Shown: in pieces, positions 24,574 to 32,784 of the stretch | Layout of the letters: each line of letters opens with the position of its first letter | Numbering within the stretch: position 1 is the first letter of the stretch | Assembly: GCF_009707955.1 (NCBI RefSeq) | Contig: NZ_WMDQ01000009.1 | Span: 186,001 to 250,000, forward strand | Direction of reading: 5' to 3' | Source: Flavobacterium sp. LC2016-13 | GTDB taxonomy: Bacteria > Bacteroidota > Bacteroidia > Flavobacteriales > Flavobacteriaceae | DNA length: 64,000 nucleotides | The notes under the pieces: generated by a model | Database searches by the model: none | Told to the model about the DNA's origin: nothing | What the model saw: only the letters and a program-made list of their open reading frames with translations | Position numbers and translations under genes: made by a program

Positions 24574-24603
24574 AAAATCCCATTTCTAAAGAAATGGGAT
24601 TTT
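24574..24603 (+). terminator. Intrinsic terminator after the TetR gene
   Basis: A perfect 13-bp stem (AAAATCCCATTTC / GAAATGGGATTTT) with a TAAA loop and trailing T-rich sequence. Confidence 0.9.
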
Positions 24604-24664
24604 TGTTTTTTATCCCTGATTTTTTCAAGGTAATTCTATAAGACTGAAAGCTCAAATGAATTGT

Positions 24665-25174
24665 TTATTTTGTATTAAAAACATTTAACTGAAACCAATT
24701 TTGGCTTTTATCAATCATTTCCTGTCCGTACTGTTTGCATATAGTATCATGAACCCATTGCAGGTTCTTTTCTTTTAAAGAATCTTTTATTTTATTCTCT
24801 ATGTCAATCATTACCAAGTGTATTGCACAATAACTATTTTTTTTCCAGGGAAGGTTTCCCTTATCTAACAATACACAATTATCCCTGATTTTATTGCATT
24901 CAAAAAACGAAATTTCTCCTTCGACTGCAAGAACAATATCTAAAAATGTGATTTCATTAGCCAAGCGTGCAAGCTTGTAACCTCCTTTTACACCAATATT
25001 TGATTTCACTATTCCAGCTTTTTTTAATTTGGTAAAAGCTTTGGCAAGATATGTTTCTGATATATTTTGAAAATTGGCCAAATCGCGTACAGTAACCGTG
25101 CTGGCTTCAGGATTATCTATTAAATATACCAAAGAGTGTATCGCATATTCTACATTTTTTCCTAAAGTTGGCAT
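24665..25174 (-). CDS. Rrf2-family transcriptional regulator
   Basis: 169 aa. The N-terminal winged helix-turn-helix is typical of Rrf2 (YAIHSLVYL, then ISETYLAKAFTKLKKAGIV and GVKGGYKLAR). Three Cys at 93, 100 and 116 fall where IscR/NsrR hold an Fe-S cluster, though the spacing C-x6-C-x15-C differs from theirs. It could sense NO, redox state or iron. It lies 36 bp downstream of the flavoprotein gene on the same strand and probably regulates that operon. Confidence 0.88.
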   Translation of the reverse strand: MPTLGKNVEYAIHSLVYLIDNPEASTVTVRDLANFQNISETYLAKAFTKLKKAGIVKSNIGVKGGYKLARLANEITFLDIVLAVEGEISFFECNKIRDNCVLLDKGNLPWKKNSYCAIHLVMIDIENKIKDSLKEKNLQWVHDTICKQYGQEMIDKSQNWFQLNVFNTK

Positions 25175-25210
25175 GGTAATGATTTAATCAGTTTCATAAA
25201 AGGTGTACTT

Positions 25211-26434
25211 TTAAACAGCGTTTTGGCTAACATTTGGAACTTCAGGATAAGAATCTTCCAGTGCAGTTAGAACGTCGTCTGCCGGATAGATTAGTTTTGT
25301 CGTAACTTCCATTTTTATATTCTTTCCTTCAATACCGCTCACGGCAAGATTGCGTTCCCATCCTGTAGTTAACATTCCGTCTTGCTGACCTAAATCTACA
25401 CAGGTTACATAATCCGTATAATTATAAGGTTTTAAAGGTTGAGAGAATAATGCGTTAACAGCATTATGTCCAGCCCATTTTCCTAAGAACATGGAGAACT
25501 GGCAAGCCATAAGTGAGTTATTACCTTTATCATCAGTCGGGATATTAGCAACATCACCGGCTGCGATTACATTGTCATATTCTTCTAACTGAAGATATTT
25601 ATTTACATGAAGACGTCCCAGTTTATCCTTTTCTCCTTTAAAGAAATTGCAAAGAGAACTAGCCACTAAACCTACAGTTGAAATAACCGTTTTTGAAGGA
25701 ATAAAAGTGCCATTACTTAATGTTGCACCATTTGCAGTTACTGCAGCCAATGAAGTACCAGTTACAACGGTTACATCTTTAGACTTTAATGTTTCTATAA
25801 CGTAATCCTGTGCTTCAGCAGCATAATAATTTCCTACTTTCTCTGCCTTTTCTATCAATACAACTTTAAAGTCAATTGCATTCTTAGCATGTTCGCCCCA
25901 TATTTTTAATGCTTTTTCTTTAATAACAGTAGCAACTTCAAGCCCAGTTAATCCGCTTCCGGCAACTACAAAAGTGGTAGCTCCGTCATCAAAACTTTTA
26001 CTTGCCAATTGTATTAAATGATCTTCTAATCTTTGAGCACCGTTAAATGTGTCGACATTAAAAGTATTTTCAATACCGGGAATATTTATTGCTTTTAAAA
26101 CACTTCCTGATGATAAGATCAAATAATCGTAGTTTAAAATTCTTGAACCGCTATCAGTTAAAACCGTTACGAGTTTTTGCTCAGGGTTGATGATTTCTGC
26201 TTTACCAATAATAAATTTAATATTTAGTGGTTTGAAATATTTATCCAGACTCACTCTTAACCCTTCTAATGAAACTTCATATAATCTTGGTCGAATCGTT
26301 AAATATTCATCCGTGTTCACCAAAGTTACTTCTACTTCATCTTCTTTTTGTAATTCTCGGCTTTGTCTAATAGCACTCAAAGCGCTCCAAAAACCTGCAA
26401 AACCCCCTCCAATAATCAATAACTGTTTTTTCAT
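25211..26434 (-). CDS. NAD(P)/FAD-dependent oxidoreductase (NDH-2-like)
   Basis: 407 aa. The FAD-binding motif GGGFAGFWSA lies at the N-terminus (8-17), a second nucleotide-binding motif VVAGSGLTGLEVA at about 157-169, and the FAD-contacting AAGDVANIPTD near 290. The fold is that of type II NADH dehydrogenases and sulfide:quinone reductases; the C-terminus lacks a clear membrane anchor. A quinone is a plausible acceptor. Control by the adjacent Rrf2 protein suggests a redox or nitrosative-stress role. A near-palindrome just upstream is a candidate operator. Confidence 0.85.
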   Translation of the reverse strand: MKKQLLIIGGGFAGFWSALSAIRQSRELQKEDEVEVTLVNTDEYLTIRPRLYEVSLEGLRVSLDKYFKPLNIKFIIGKAEIINPEQKLVTVLTDSGSRILNYDYLILSSGSVLKAINIPGIENTFNVDTFNGAQRLEDHLIQLASKSFDDGATTFVVAGSGLTGLEVATVIKEKALKIWGEHAKNAIDFKVVLIEKAEKVGNYYAAEAQDYVIETLKSKDVTVVTGTSLAAVTANGATLSNGTFIPSKTVISTVGLVASSLCNFFKGEKDKLGRLHVNKYLQLEEYDNVIAAGDVANIPTDDKGNNSLMACQFSMFLGKWAGHNAVNALFSQPLKPYNYTDYVTCVDLGQQDGMLTTGWERNLAVSGIEGKNIKMEVTTKLIYPADDVLTALEDSYPEVPNVSQNAV

Positions 26435-26452
26435 TTCTTTAATAGATAATTA

Positions 26453-26467
26453 CGATAATAATTGTCG
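26453..26467. promoter_or_regulatory. Candidate Rrf2 operator
   Basis: CGATAAT-A-ATTGTCG is a 15-bp near-palindrome (one mismatch), 18 bp before the flavoprotein start and just after a near-consensus -7 box (TTAATTTG on the minus strand). The link to Rrf2 is inferred from position only. Confidence 0.35.
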
Positions 26468-26634
26468 CAAATTAAATGAAATAATCTAATAAAGTAAGTA
26501 AATTCTTTCTTTTTTATTTGTTAAAAATAATGTAGTATTTATAAATGATTGAATATCAAAACGTCATGCAAGGGAAAAATATAATTGAAGAGCTTAAAAT
26601 GTAAACTATAATGAACTCCATTATTTATTGCAAT

Positions 26635-26672
26635 AAAAAAACGGCAATTACACAATGTAGTTGCCGTTTTTT
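26635..26672 (-). terminator. Intrinsic terminator after ndpA
   Basis: AAAAAACGGCAA pairs with TTGCCGTTTTTT, and pairing continues into the TACA/TGTA bases. On the minus strand it lies 32 bp after the stop of the nucleoid-protein gene and ends in a T-run. Confidence 0.85.
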
Positions 26673-26704
26673 GTTTTAAGTAAGTAATAGAAAATGAATA
26701 ACTC

Positions 26705-27763
26705 TTAGCTTTTTTCTTCTTTATTGAAATACACTAAGTAGTAATACATTTGTTTTTCTTCATCCCATCCTTTTTCAACAAATTTTTCTGCACTTTCAGG
26801 ATTGATGAAATCCATTTTAATCTGAATATGAGTATCCAGGTTAATTACGTTTTTAATCGATTTTCTGGCGTCAGAAACTGCTGCGTTGGCAATTGGGAAT
26901 GAGGTTACATCTTCGATGCTGTATTTTTCTCCTTTATCAACTTTATAGTTTTTGAATTCAGGAATTAAGTCAGGATTATCTAATACTTCGTTTAAGAAAT
27001 TTTGTTCTTCAAACTGATCATTTTTAGCGAAATAATTCACAGATCGGTTCATAAACATAACTTCTTCTTTTTTGTCTTCTGCCGGTAAAACAACATCTTT
27101 TGCGAAGTTTTGACAGAATTTCAAATATTTTTTAGTGATGAAGTTTTCATCTTCAAAAGCATCAACAGACAAAAAATGCTCTAACCAATAACGCGCATCA
27201 TAACGGTTGCTGTCTACAGTTAAAATTTTATATCCTTCTTCTTTTTTGTAGTTAAAAATCAAACAACCTTTATCTAATTTGCTCAAGTTAATTCCTTGTT
27301 GCAGAATCATTTCAAGATTACTGTCTTTTTCTTCAAATTGTAAAAAGTCGGCCTGCAACTCACTTTTAAAAATTCCGATAGCATCAACAACATTATTGTC
27401 AATACTTAAATTCGTTAAATACGTTACATAAACCTCTCCGTTTTTAATGTGCGGATGATTTGACTGCTCAAATAAATGCGTGGTGATTTTTTTTGAAATC
27501 TCCTGTAAATTCCCAGGATTAGTAAAAATCTCAGTAGCATATTTAAACATGTCGTTGTAATCCAAATCAACTTCGTGCGCAAACTGATAATAGTTTTCTT
27601 CTTTCTCTCTAAAAGGCTTAAAAAAGTATTCTTTTATCAACGGAACGATTTCATCATTTAAATTAAATGGTTGTTCCGATAAAAAAATCGCTTCGTTTCT
27701 GCTCTTGTTTCCTACGCGGTGTATCGCAAGCGTCTCGATGTGGGTGTTGAATAAGTTGATCAT
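26705..27763 (-). CDS. Nucleoid-associated protein (NdpA/YejK family)
   Basis: 352 aa, close to the usual length. It begins MINLFNTHIETLAIHRVGNK, the typical NdpA opening (a strand pairing with VGN), and later has DKGCLIFNYKKEEGYKILTVDSN-type sequence (first part at about 168) characteristic of the family. NdpA proteins are found on the nucleoid, but their exact role is unclear. The gene is flanked downstream by a terminator and upstream by a CTAAGG-family repeat that separates it from the four-helix-bundle gene. Confidence 0.85.
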   Translation of the reverse strand: MINLFNTHIETLAIHRVGNKSRNEAIFLSEQPFNLNDEIVPLIKEYFFKPFREKEENYYQFAHEVDLDYNDMFKYATEIFTNPGNLQEISKKITTHLFEQSNHPHIKNGEVYVTYLTNLSIDNNVVDAIGIFKSELQADFLQFEEKDSNLEMILQQGINLSKLDKGCLIFNYKKEEGYKILTVDSNRYDARYWLEHFLSVDAFEDENFITKKYLKFCQNFAKDVVLPAEDKKEEVMFMNRSVNYFAKNDQFEEQNFLNEVLDNPDLIPEFKNYKVDKGEKYSIEDVTSFPIANAAVSDARKSIKNVINLDTHIQIKMDFINPESAEKFVEKGWDEEKQMYYYLVYFNKEEKS

Positions 27764-27767
27764 TTTT

Positions 27768-27806
27768 AAGGTGCTGAGGTTCTAAGTTGCTAAGATACTA
27801 AGGTTT
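27768..27806. repeat. CTAAGG-family repeat, left of four-helix-bundle gene
   Basis: The words GGTGCTGAGG, TTCTAAG, TTGCTAAG and ATACTAAGG follow one another at about 9-10 bp intervals. The reverse-oriented partner lies at 28219-28258, so together they flank the four-helix-bundle gene. The gene's stop codon lies at the inner edge of this repeat. Confidence 0.75.
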
Positions 27807-28164
27807 AGTTTCTATTCTTTATTTTTTTAATGAATGAAACTAACATTCTTTCTACTTCGCGGGTGTCCTCGTATAGGTTATTAAATTCTTCTTCGTTTAG
27901 ATAAGTTGTATTTTTTGCAATTTCTAACTGAGTTTGCATTTCAAATAAAGAACCTACCGAAATGTTTAAAAATCGTAAAAAATCTTTGTCACTTTCTCGT
28001 CCGTATCCTTCTGCAATATTACTAGGGATAGAAACAGAACTGCGTCTAATTTGTGAAGTTAATCCGAAAATTTCTTCTTTTGGAAAATTATTTGTTGAAA
28101 AATAAATTTTGGTTGTCAAAGCCATAGATTTCTGCCAGATAAGCAAGCTTCTAAAATTACTCAT
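27805..28164 (-). CDS. Four-helix-bundle protein (S23/IVS-type)
   Basis: 119 aa, all helical. The start MSNFRSLLIWQKSMALTTKI and the block RRSSVSIPSNIAEGYGRESD are the signature of the family named after proteins encoded in 23S rRNA intervening sequences; the accessory Avd proteins of diversity-generating retroelements are relatives. Here it stands outside rRNA. A second member (55382-55750) sits in the trp operon. Both are flanked by imperfect inverted repeats. The cellular role is unknown; nucleic-acid binding is plausible from Avd. Confidence 0.85.
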   Translation of the reverse strand: MSNFRSLLIWQKSMALTTKIYFSTNNFPKEEIFGLTSQIRRSSVSIPSNIAEGYGRESDKDFLRFLNISVGSLFEMQTQLEIAKNTTYLNEEEFNNLYEDTREVERMLVSFIKKIKNRN

Positions 28165-28218
28165 TGATAATATTTTTAATTTAAAAAAAAATAAAAATAA
28201 GAAAAAACTTTCAATTTA

Positions 28219-28258
28219 AAAGCCTTAGAACCTTAGCATCTCAGAACCTTAGCGACTT
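28219..28258. repeat. CTAAGG-family repeat, right of four-helix-bundle gene
   Basis: On the plus strand CCTTAGAACC, TTAGCATC, TCAGAACC and TTAGCG are the reverse complement of the words at 27768-27806, making an imperfect inverted pair round the gene. It ends 3 bp before the stop of the next gene. Confidence 0.75.
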
Positions 28259-28261
28259 CGA

Positions 28262-28801
28262 TTAATTCCAGTTTTCCTCAAATCCATAATCTTCAAAGCT
28301 GTCGTCTCCTTCGAACATGTCAAGATCTTCTTCATCAAGATCATCTTCAAATTCGCCATAGATATCGTCGTGCATATCAGCTTCAAAGTTTTTTTCGATA
28401 GCTTCGTCCGGCATTTCTCCGTGAGAGAATAAAGTTTCAGGATAAGGAGCTCCAACAACTTGGTCTTCAATAGCGGCCAATTCTACTAAGAAAGTCCACA
28501 TATTGATGAAATCATATACGTAGATTATTTTAGTATTTTGTTCATCTAAGATGTCTGATAATTGGTAGTCGCTCATGGTTTTTTGTTCACCAGGAACATC
28601 TCCGGTATCAAAAAGAGCAATTTCATCTTCCTGATTCCAAGTTTCATCGCAAGTATAAAACGAAGCTACTTCCATTCCGTCAAAACCAAAAGCGTTGAAG
28701 ATTGCATTGTGTAAATCTTCAAGCGTATCATCTTCAAGAATTGCAATGTCTCTAAAAATATCTTCTTCGGCGTCTAGAATTACTCTAAATTTATAAACCA
28801 T
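28262..28801 (-). CDS. pRiA4b ORF-3-like / IS1096 TnpR-like passenger family protein
   Basis: 179 aa. It opens MVYKFRVILDAEEDIFRDI with LHNAIFNAFGFDG and FYTCDE, the pattern of the plasmid pRiA4b ORF-3-like fold. The last 50 residues are extremely acidic (runs of Asp and Glu). Relatives ride on some insertion sequences as passengers, but most, like this one, are chromosomal with no transposase nearby. Function unknown. Confidence 0.8.
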   Translation of the reverse strand: MVYKFRVILDAEEDIFRDIAILEDDTLEDLHNAIFNAFGFDGMEVASFYTCDETWNQEDEIALFDTGDVPGEQKTMSDYQLSDILDEQNTKIIYVYDFINMWTFLVELAAIEDQVVGAPYPETLFSHGEMPDEAIEKNFEADMHDDIYGEFEDDLDEEDLDMFEGDDSFEDYGFEENWN

Positions 28802-28893
28802 AATCTTTGTTTTTATTGAAAGGTCAAAGGTAAAATATAAAAAACGAAATACGAATTGTGAATTAAGATTTGTTGAAAAGATTTTAGTCAGCC

Positions 28894-28972
28894 TCCTGCA
28901 AGGTTTTCAAAACCTTGTAGGTTTCTATAATCGTTAAAGTTACACCTACAAGGTTTTGAAAACCTTGCAGGA
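28894..28972. repeat. Perfect 29-bp inverted repeat (CTGCAAGGTTTT family)
   Basis: Arms at 28894-28922 and 28944-28972 are perfectly complementary. Each arm is itself nearly palindromic (AAGGTTTT-C-AAAACCTT), so it can fold as one long hairpin or as two. It lies between two minus-strand genes. A derived copy is at 51319-51360. Confidence 0.85.
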
Positions 28973-28985
28973 ATCGAAATTAGGA

Positions 28986-29585
28986 TTATTTTCTAGCCAA
29001 TCGCTGTCTAATTCTATGATAATGTTTGTGGTAAGTACTATGACTAGGATAACTTCTGCTCGAAGTCATATTGTTAAAAATCAAAGCCGTTAAGAGTAAA
29101 ATCAGTACTCCGGTTAAAACAGGAGAAAGAACATACATATATCCCAAAGCTTTTACTTTTTCTGTTCCAATAATAGCAATCAAAGCTGTTGCGCCTCCCG
29201 GTGGATGAAGCGTTTTGGTAATCTGCATTAAAATAATTGCAATAGAAACTGCCAATGGAGCCGCTATATACATAATATCCGGTACCAGTTTGTGAACCGT
29301 TACGCCTACAAAAGCAGAAATAACATGTCCGCCAACTAAATTACGTGGTTGCGAAAACGGACTTTGAATAATTCCGTAAACCAAAACACTCGAAGCTCCA
29401 AAAGAACCAATTAAATAAACGGCATCATTTCCTGAAAAGTGAATTGATTGAACGTAAGCCAAAACTCCAATTCCGACAAATGATCCAATAAACGACCAAA
29501 AATGCTCTTTATAATCAATTAAAGTTTCTTTATAAAGAATGTAACGTGTTTTGCGGTAGCTTCTTTTAATCCTGGGAGTTGGCAT
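28986..29585 (-). CDS. HPP-family membrane protein
   Basis: 199 aa. The family signature LHPPGGATAL (about 126-135) and the motif QPRNLVGGH (about 78-86) are both present, with five hydrophobic segments. In cyanobacteria and plants HPP proteins carry nitrite across membranes; in other bacteria transport is assumed. The basic C-terminal tail (RSYPSHSTYHKHYHRIRQR) is on the cytoplasmic side. The ClC gene lies upstream on the same strand, 110 bp away. Confidence 0.88.
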   Translation of the reverse strand: MPTPRIKRSYRKTRYILYKETLIDYKEHFWSFIGSFVGIGVLAYVQSIHFSGNDAVYLIGSFGASSVLVYGIIQSPFSQPRNLVGGHVISAFVGVTVHKLVPDIMYIAAPLAVSIAIILMQITKTLHPPGGATALIAIIGTEKVKALGYMYVLSPVLTGVLILLLTALIFNNMTSSRSYPSHSTYHKHYHRIRQRLARK

Positions 29586-29616
29586 AATTTGTAATATTTG
29601 TGGTATTTTTTCTTGT

Positions 29617-29681
29617 CACAGATTTTACGGATTAAAGAATTAAAAATCTTTGTGAATCTGTGAATCCCGATAGCTATCGGG
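29617..29681. repeat. Repeat with CACAGATTTTACGG words and nested CCCGATAGCTATCGGG palindrome
   Basis: CACAGATTTTACGGATTAAAG and AAATCTTTGTGAATCTGTGAAT (each given here only by its start) form an imperfect inverted repeat, directly followed by the perfect 16-bp palindrome CCCGATAGCTATCGGG at 29666-29681. A similar CCCGAA-TTCGGG palindrome is nested in the repeat at 51319-51360. Confidence 0.6.
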
Positions 29682-29695
29682 AGTAGCTATATAAT

Positions 29696-30976
29696 TTATT
29701 TCGTTAAGCTTGGTACATAAGTATATACAGTATACGGATAAAGAGCTTTTGCTGTGTATTTAGAAATCAGGCAAACAACTAAAATTGGCAAAAACAAAGT
29801 ATAATCATTCGTAAGTCCGCAAACTAAAAAGATTGCTGTAAAAGGCGCATGAATACTGGCGCTCAAAACAGCAGCCATTCCGATAATCATGAAATTAACA
29901 GGAATTACATTTACATGAAAAAGAGAATTTAAGACAGAAGCTAATAACAATCCCAAAAAGGCTCCAATGAAAAGACTCGGAGCAAAAACGCCACCATCAC
30001 CGCCAGAAGCCAGTGTTATAGAAGTTACAATTGGTTTTAAAATTAAGATTCCGATAAACGTTAAAGCCAAAGTCAAGGTTAACGGAAGTTGAGATGAATT
30101 AAGAAATATCCCTTTTATGGCGTGATAACCTTCACCATATAATTGAGGGAAAATAAATAAAGAAACACTTAAAACAACTGAACCAATTAAGATTTTATAA
30201 TAATGCGTTCCAATTTTTCCAAATTGAGATTTAAAAAATAATACACAACGTGTTAGATAAACAGAATTTAATCCGGCTAAAATTCCTAAAAGAATAAAAT
30301 ACGGAATTGCTTTTAAATGCCAGGTTGTGATAGAAACGGTAAATAATGGTTCTTCTTTTAAAATAGAAAGTAATCCGAAAGCAATTGAAACCGCAATTAC
30401 ATTTGAGATAACAAAAGCACGCGTAACTTTTCGTGAAATAACTTCAAGAGCAAATAAAATTCCGGCAATCGGACTGCTGAATAATGCTGTAACTCCGGCC
30501 GCAACTCCGGCACAAATTAATTCAGTTTTATACTGGCGAAAAACATTTTCTTTTTGTTGCGCTACAGAACCAATTGTAGCCGTGGCAACAACAGTTGAAA
30601 CTTCGATTCCTGTTGATCCTCCAAAAATAACAGTTAATAATCCGTTTATAAAATGTGATGGAATTTTATAAGAAGGAAGATTTTTTGAAGGTGATTTTGT
30701 ACTTTCAAAAACTTCTTTGATGCCTTTGTTTTCTTTTTTCTTAAAGAGATATTGTCTCAGAAAATAAATTACAGATAATCCGAAAACTGGAAAAATAATA
30801 TAGAAAAGAGGATTTACTGAAACTTGATGAAAGAAGATTTCTTCGTAATATTCTGTGATTTTTTTAAGTGAAATTCCTAAAAAGGCAGATAAAAAGCCAA
30901 TTAAAATAGAAACAACAACTAATTTTCTGAACTTAATAAATTGATGATTTTTTTTGATTTGCGCCGTTTTGTTCAT
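29696..30976 (-). CDS. ClC-family chloride channel/transporter
   Basis: 426 aa with about ten membrane helices. Family motifs are GVAAGVTALFSSPIAGILFA (157-176), and GGVFAPSLFIGA, the GxFxP anion site. The first anion motif, GSGIPE in E. coli ClC, reads NKGIKE (83-88), and the second, GREGPT, reads GSTGIE (120-125), so the position of the external gating Glu is Thr122. Known transporters need that Glu for proton exchange, so a channel mode or a changed gate is possible. No CBS domains follow. The substrate may be chloride or another anion. Confidence 0.9.
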   Translation of the reverse strand: MNKTAQIKKNHQFIKFRKLVVVSILIGFLSAFLGISLKKITEYYEEIFFHQVSVNPLFYIIFPVFGLSVIYFLRQYLFKKKENKGIKEVFESTKSPSKNLPSYKIPSHFINGLLTVIFGGSTGIEVSTVVATATIGSVAQQKENVFRQYKTELICAGVAAGVTALFSSPIAGILFALEVISRKVTRAFVISNVIAVSIAFGLLSILKEEPLFTVSITTWHLKAIPYFILLGILAGLNSVYLTRCVLFFKSQFGKIGTHYYKILIGSVVLSVSLFIFPQLYGEGYHAIKGIFLNSSQLPLTLTLALTFIGILILKPIVTSITLASGGDGGVFAPSLFIGAFLGLLLASVLNSLFHVNVIPVNFMIIGMAAVLSASIHAPFTAIFLVCGLTNDYTLFLPILVVCLISKYTAKALYPYTVYTYVPSLTK

Positions 30977-31133
30977 CAGAAGTAAATTTGAATTCGCATT
31001 TTATTTTATGCGGATTACAAAATTAGGAATCACAATCGGTTTTAAATAGTAAAAACGCAATATAATGTGTTAAAACTTATAAAAACAGGAAAATTCTTGC
31101 AGTATGTTTTTCTTTGAATATCGTTTAATTAGG

Positions 31134-31260
31134 CGCAAAGGTTCAAAGGTTCAGAGGCTCAAAGTTTTTATTCAAAGATGTTCCATACATACGGTTTCTA
31201 GAAATGACACAAAATAAGAAAACCTTTGTCTCTTTGCATCTTTGAGCCTTTGTATCTTTT
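31134..31260. repeat. Imperfect inverted repeat, CAAAGGTTC family
   Basis: The left part repeats AAAGGTTC, AAAGGTTC, AGAGGCTC and AAAG; the right part reads AACCTTTGTC, TCTTTGCATC, TTTGAGCC and TTTGTATC in the opposite sense. About 60 bp of unrelated sequence lies between. It ends 4 bp before the stop of the VOC gene. Confidence 0.7.
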
Positions 31261-31264
31261 TTAT

Positions 31265-31654
31265 TTATCTTTCATAAAACTCTATCGGCAGTAAATCAGG
31301 ATCTGCAATAAAAGTAAAACGTTTTTCGGTCGTTTCATCAATCCGGATAGGTTCTGATTCGATGTTTTTTGTGTTTAAAAAAGCAATTGTTTCTTCTAAA
31401 TTAATGACTTCAAAAGCTAAATGGCGCAAACCAACTGCTTCTGGTCTTGACGGACGTTTTGGCGGATTTGGAAAGGAGAATAATTCAATAATATAAGTGC
31501 CGTTTAAAGCCAAATCGAGTTTGTATGATTGACGTTCTTCGCGGTAGATTTCTCTAATAATTGTCAGCCCTAAAACTTCGGTATAAAAAGTTTTAGATTT
31601 TTGATAATCTGAGCATAAAATGGCAATATGATGAACTTTATTTAAGGTAAGCAT
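31265..31654 (-). CDS. VOC-family (glyoxalase-like) protein
   Basis: 129 aa, one vicinal-oxygen-chelate unit. Metal-ligand candidates are His8/His9 (KVHHIAILCSD), Glu57 (YIIELFS), His79 (LRHLAFEV) and Glu126 (LPIEFYE), the arrangement of the YaeR/SMU1112c group. Members act on aldehydes or bind small ligands; the substrate is unknown. Its ATG overlaps the TAA of the acetyltransferase gene by one base (TAATG), so the two are translationally coupled. Confidence 0.88.
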   Translation of the reverse strand: MLTLNKVHHIAILCSDYQKSKTFYTEVLGLTIIREIYREERQSYKLDLALNGTYIIELFSFPNPPKRPSRPEAVGLRHLAFEVINLEETIAFLNTKNIESEPIRIDETTEKRFTFIADPDLLPIEFYER

Positions 31655-32229
31655 TATTTTTCTGATTCAGGTTCCTGATTTAATTTTCGAATTACTTTTG
31701 CCGGATTTCCAACCGCTAATGAATTGTCCGGAATATCTTTTGTTACAACAGATCCGGCGCCAATAACGCAGCCTTTTCCAATCGTTACACCCGGACAAAT
31801 AACAGAATTTCCACCAATCCAGCAATCGTCGCCAATTGTAACCGGATAAGCATTTTCTAGTGATTTTCTTAATTCAGCGTCAAGCGGATGCGATGCCGTA
31901 TAAATTTGAACATTTGGCGCAATAAATACATTCGAACCAATATTTACGGGCGCACAATCCAGAACAACACAATTTACATTAAAATAAACGTTCTCTCCAC
32001 AAAAAATATTATAACCATAATCACAGTGAAAAGGCGGTTCTATGTAAAAACCAGCTCCAGTATTTGGAATTAGTTCTTTTAAAATTTCTTTTGCTTTTTT
32101 GGTTACCCTATATTCTTTTACATTCAAAGTATGCAAAAGATTTTTTGCTGTTCGGCGACCTTTTACTAATTCCGGGTCAAAAGCGTTATAATATTCGCCC
32201 GAAATCATTTTTTCTTTTTCTGTTTTCAT
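31654..32229 (-). CDS. Maltose/galactoside-type sugar O-acetyltransferase
   Basis: 191 aa, left-handed beta-helix of the LacA/Maa group. The N-terminal Mac domain begins EKEKMISGEYYNAFDPEL. Hexapeptide repeats follow (VTIGDDCWIGGNSVICPGVT, then GKGCVIGAGSVVTKDIPDNS). The catalytic His is in YTASHPLD. It transfers acetyl from acetyl-CoA to a sugar hydroxyl in the cytoplasm; detoxification of non-metabolised sugars is the usual idea. It forms a cluster with the VOC, YciI-like and DinB genes. Confidence 0.93.
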   Translation of the reverse strand: MKTEKEKMISGEYYNAFDPELVKGRRTAKNLLHTLNVKEYRVTKKAKEILKELIPNTGAGFYIEPPFHCDYGYNIFCGENVYFNVNCVVLDCAPVNIGSNVFIAPNVQIYTASHPLDAELRKSLENAYPVTIGDDCWIGGNSVICPGVTIGKGCVIGAGSVVTKDIPDNSLAVGNPAKVIRKLNQEPESEK

Positions 32230-32237
32230 ATAAGATA

Positions 32238-32696
32238 TTACATTTTTGTCCTGGCAATCTTTTCATGAATTTTTAAGGTTTCCTGCAAAGCAGCAGTTGC
32301 GTACCAAGGCGTTAACTCAGCTTCAAGCAAATTGGCTTTTATTGCCGGATCTGTTGCTACTAATGATTTAGCTTCTTCAACAGTTTCTACGTTAAAAATA
32401 TAAATACCTCTGTAATTTCGATCATTTTTCATAAAAGGTCCGGCGACAACCAGTTTTCCTTCTTTGGCTAATTTGTTGATGTTTGCCATATGACCTTCAA
32501 ACAATTTTTTAGTTTCTTCTTTTGAAGCCGTTGTATTTGTTCCCGATTTTAAAAGACAGAAAACATATTTCTTCATTCCGTATTCATCTGCATTTAAAGA
32601 TTTTGCCAGACTTTCATCGTATTTAACTTCAGTTTCCTGAGAAAACCCGATGCTATTCAACATTAAAAAAGCCAGAATTAAAAAAGAGTTTTTCAT
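32238..32696 (-). CDS. Exported YciI-like protein
   Basis: 152 aa. A signal peptide ending IGFSQ is followed by a YciI-like dimeric alpha/beta-barrel fold: KYVFCLLKSG, then FEGHMANINKLAKEGKLVVAG, YRGIYIFNV and EEAKSLVATDPAI. The pattern HMAN...GKLVVAGPF is typical. YciI relatives are usually cytoplasmic, so export is the odd point. Function unknown. It lies 8 bp before the acetyltransferase gene. Confidence 0.75.
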   Translation of the reverse strand: MKNSFLILAFLMLNSIGFSQETEVKYDESLAKSLNADEYGMKKYVFCLLKSGTNTTASKEETKKLFEGHMANINKLAKEGKLVVAGPFMKNDRNYRGIYIFNVETVEEAKSLVATDPAIKANLLEAELTPWYATAALQETLKIHEKIARTKM

Positions 32697-32784
32697 ATCA
32701 ATTTACTTTACAGTTTATTTTTAGCACATAGAAACAAAACTTTAAAAATGGATGTTTCTATGTGCCGGATAATTTTCTCAGTGT

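Noticed and set aside
28262..28801. An IS1096-like insertion sequence
   Set aside because: Only the passenger-type protein is found, without transposase, terminal repeats of an IS or target duplication.
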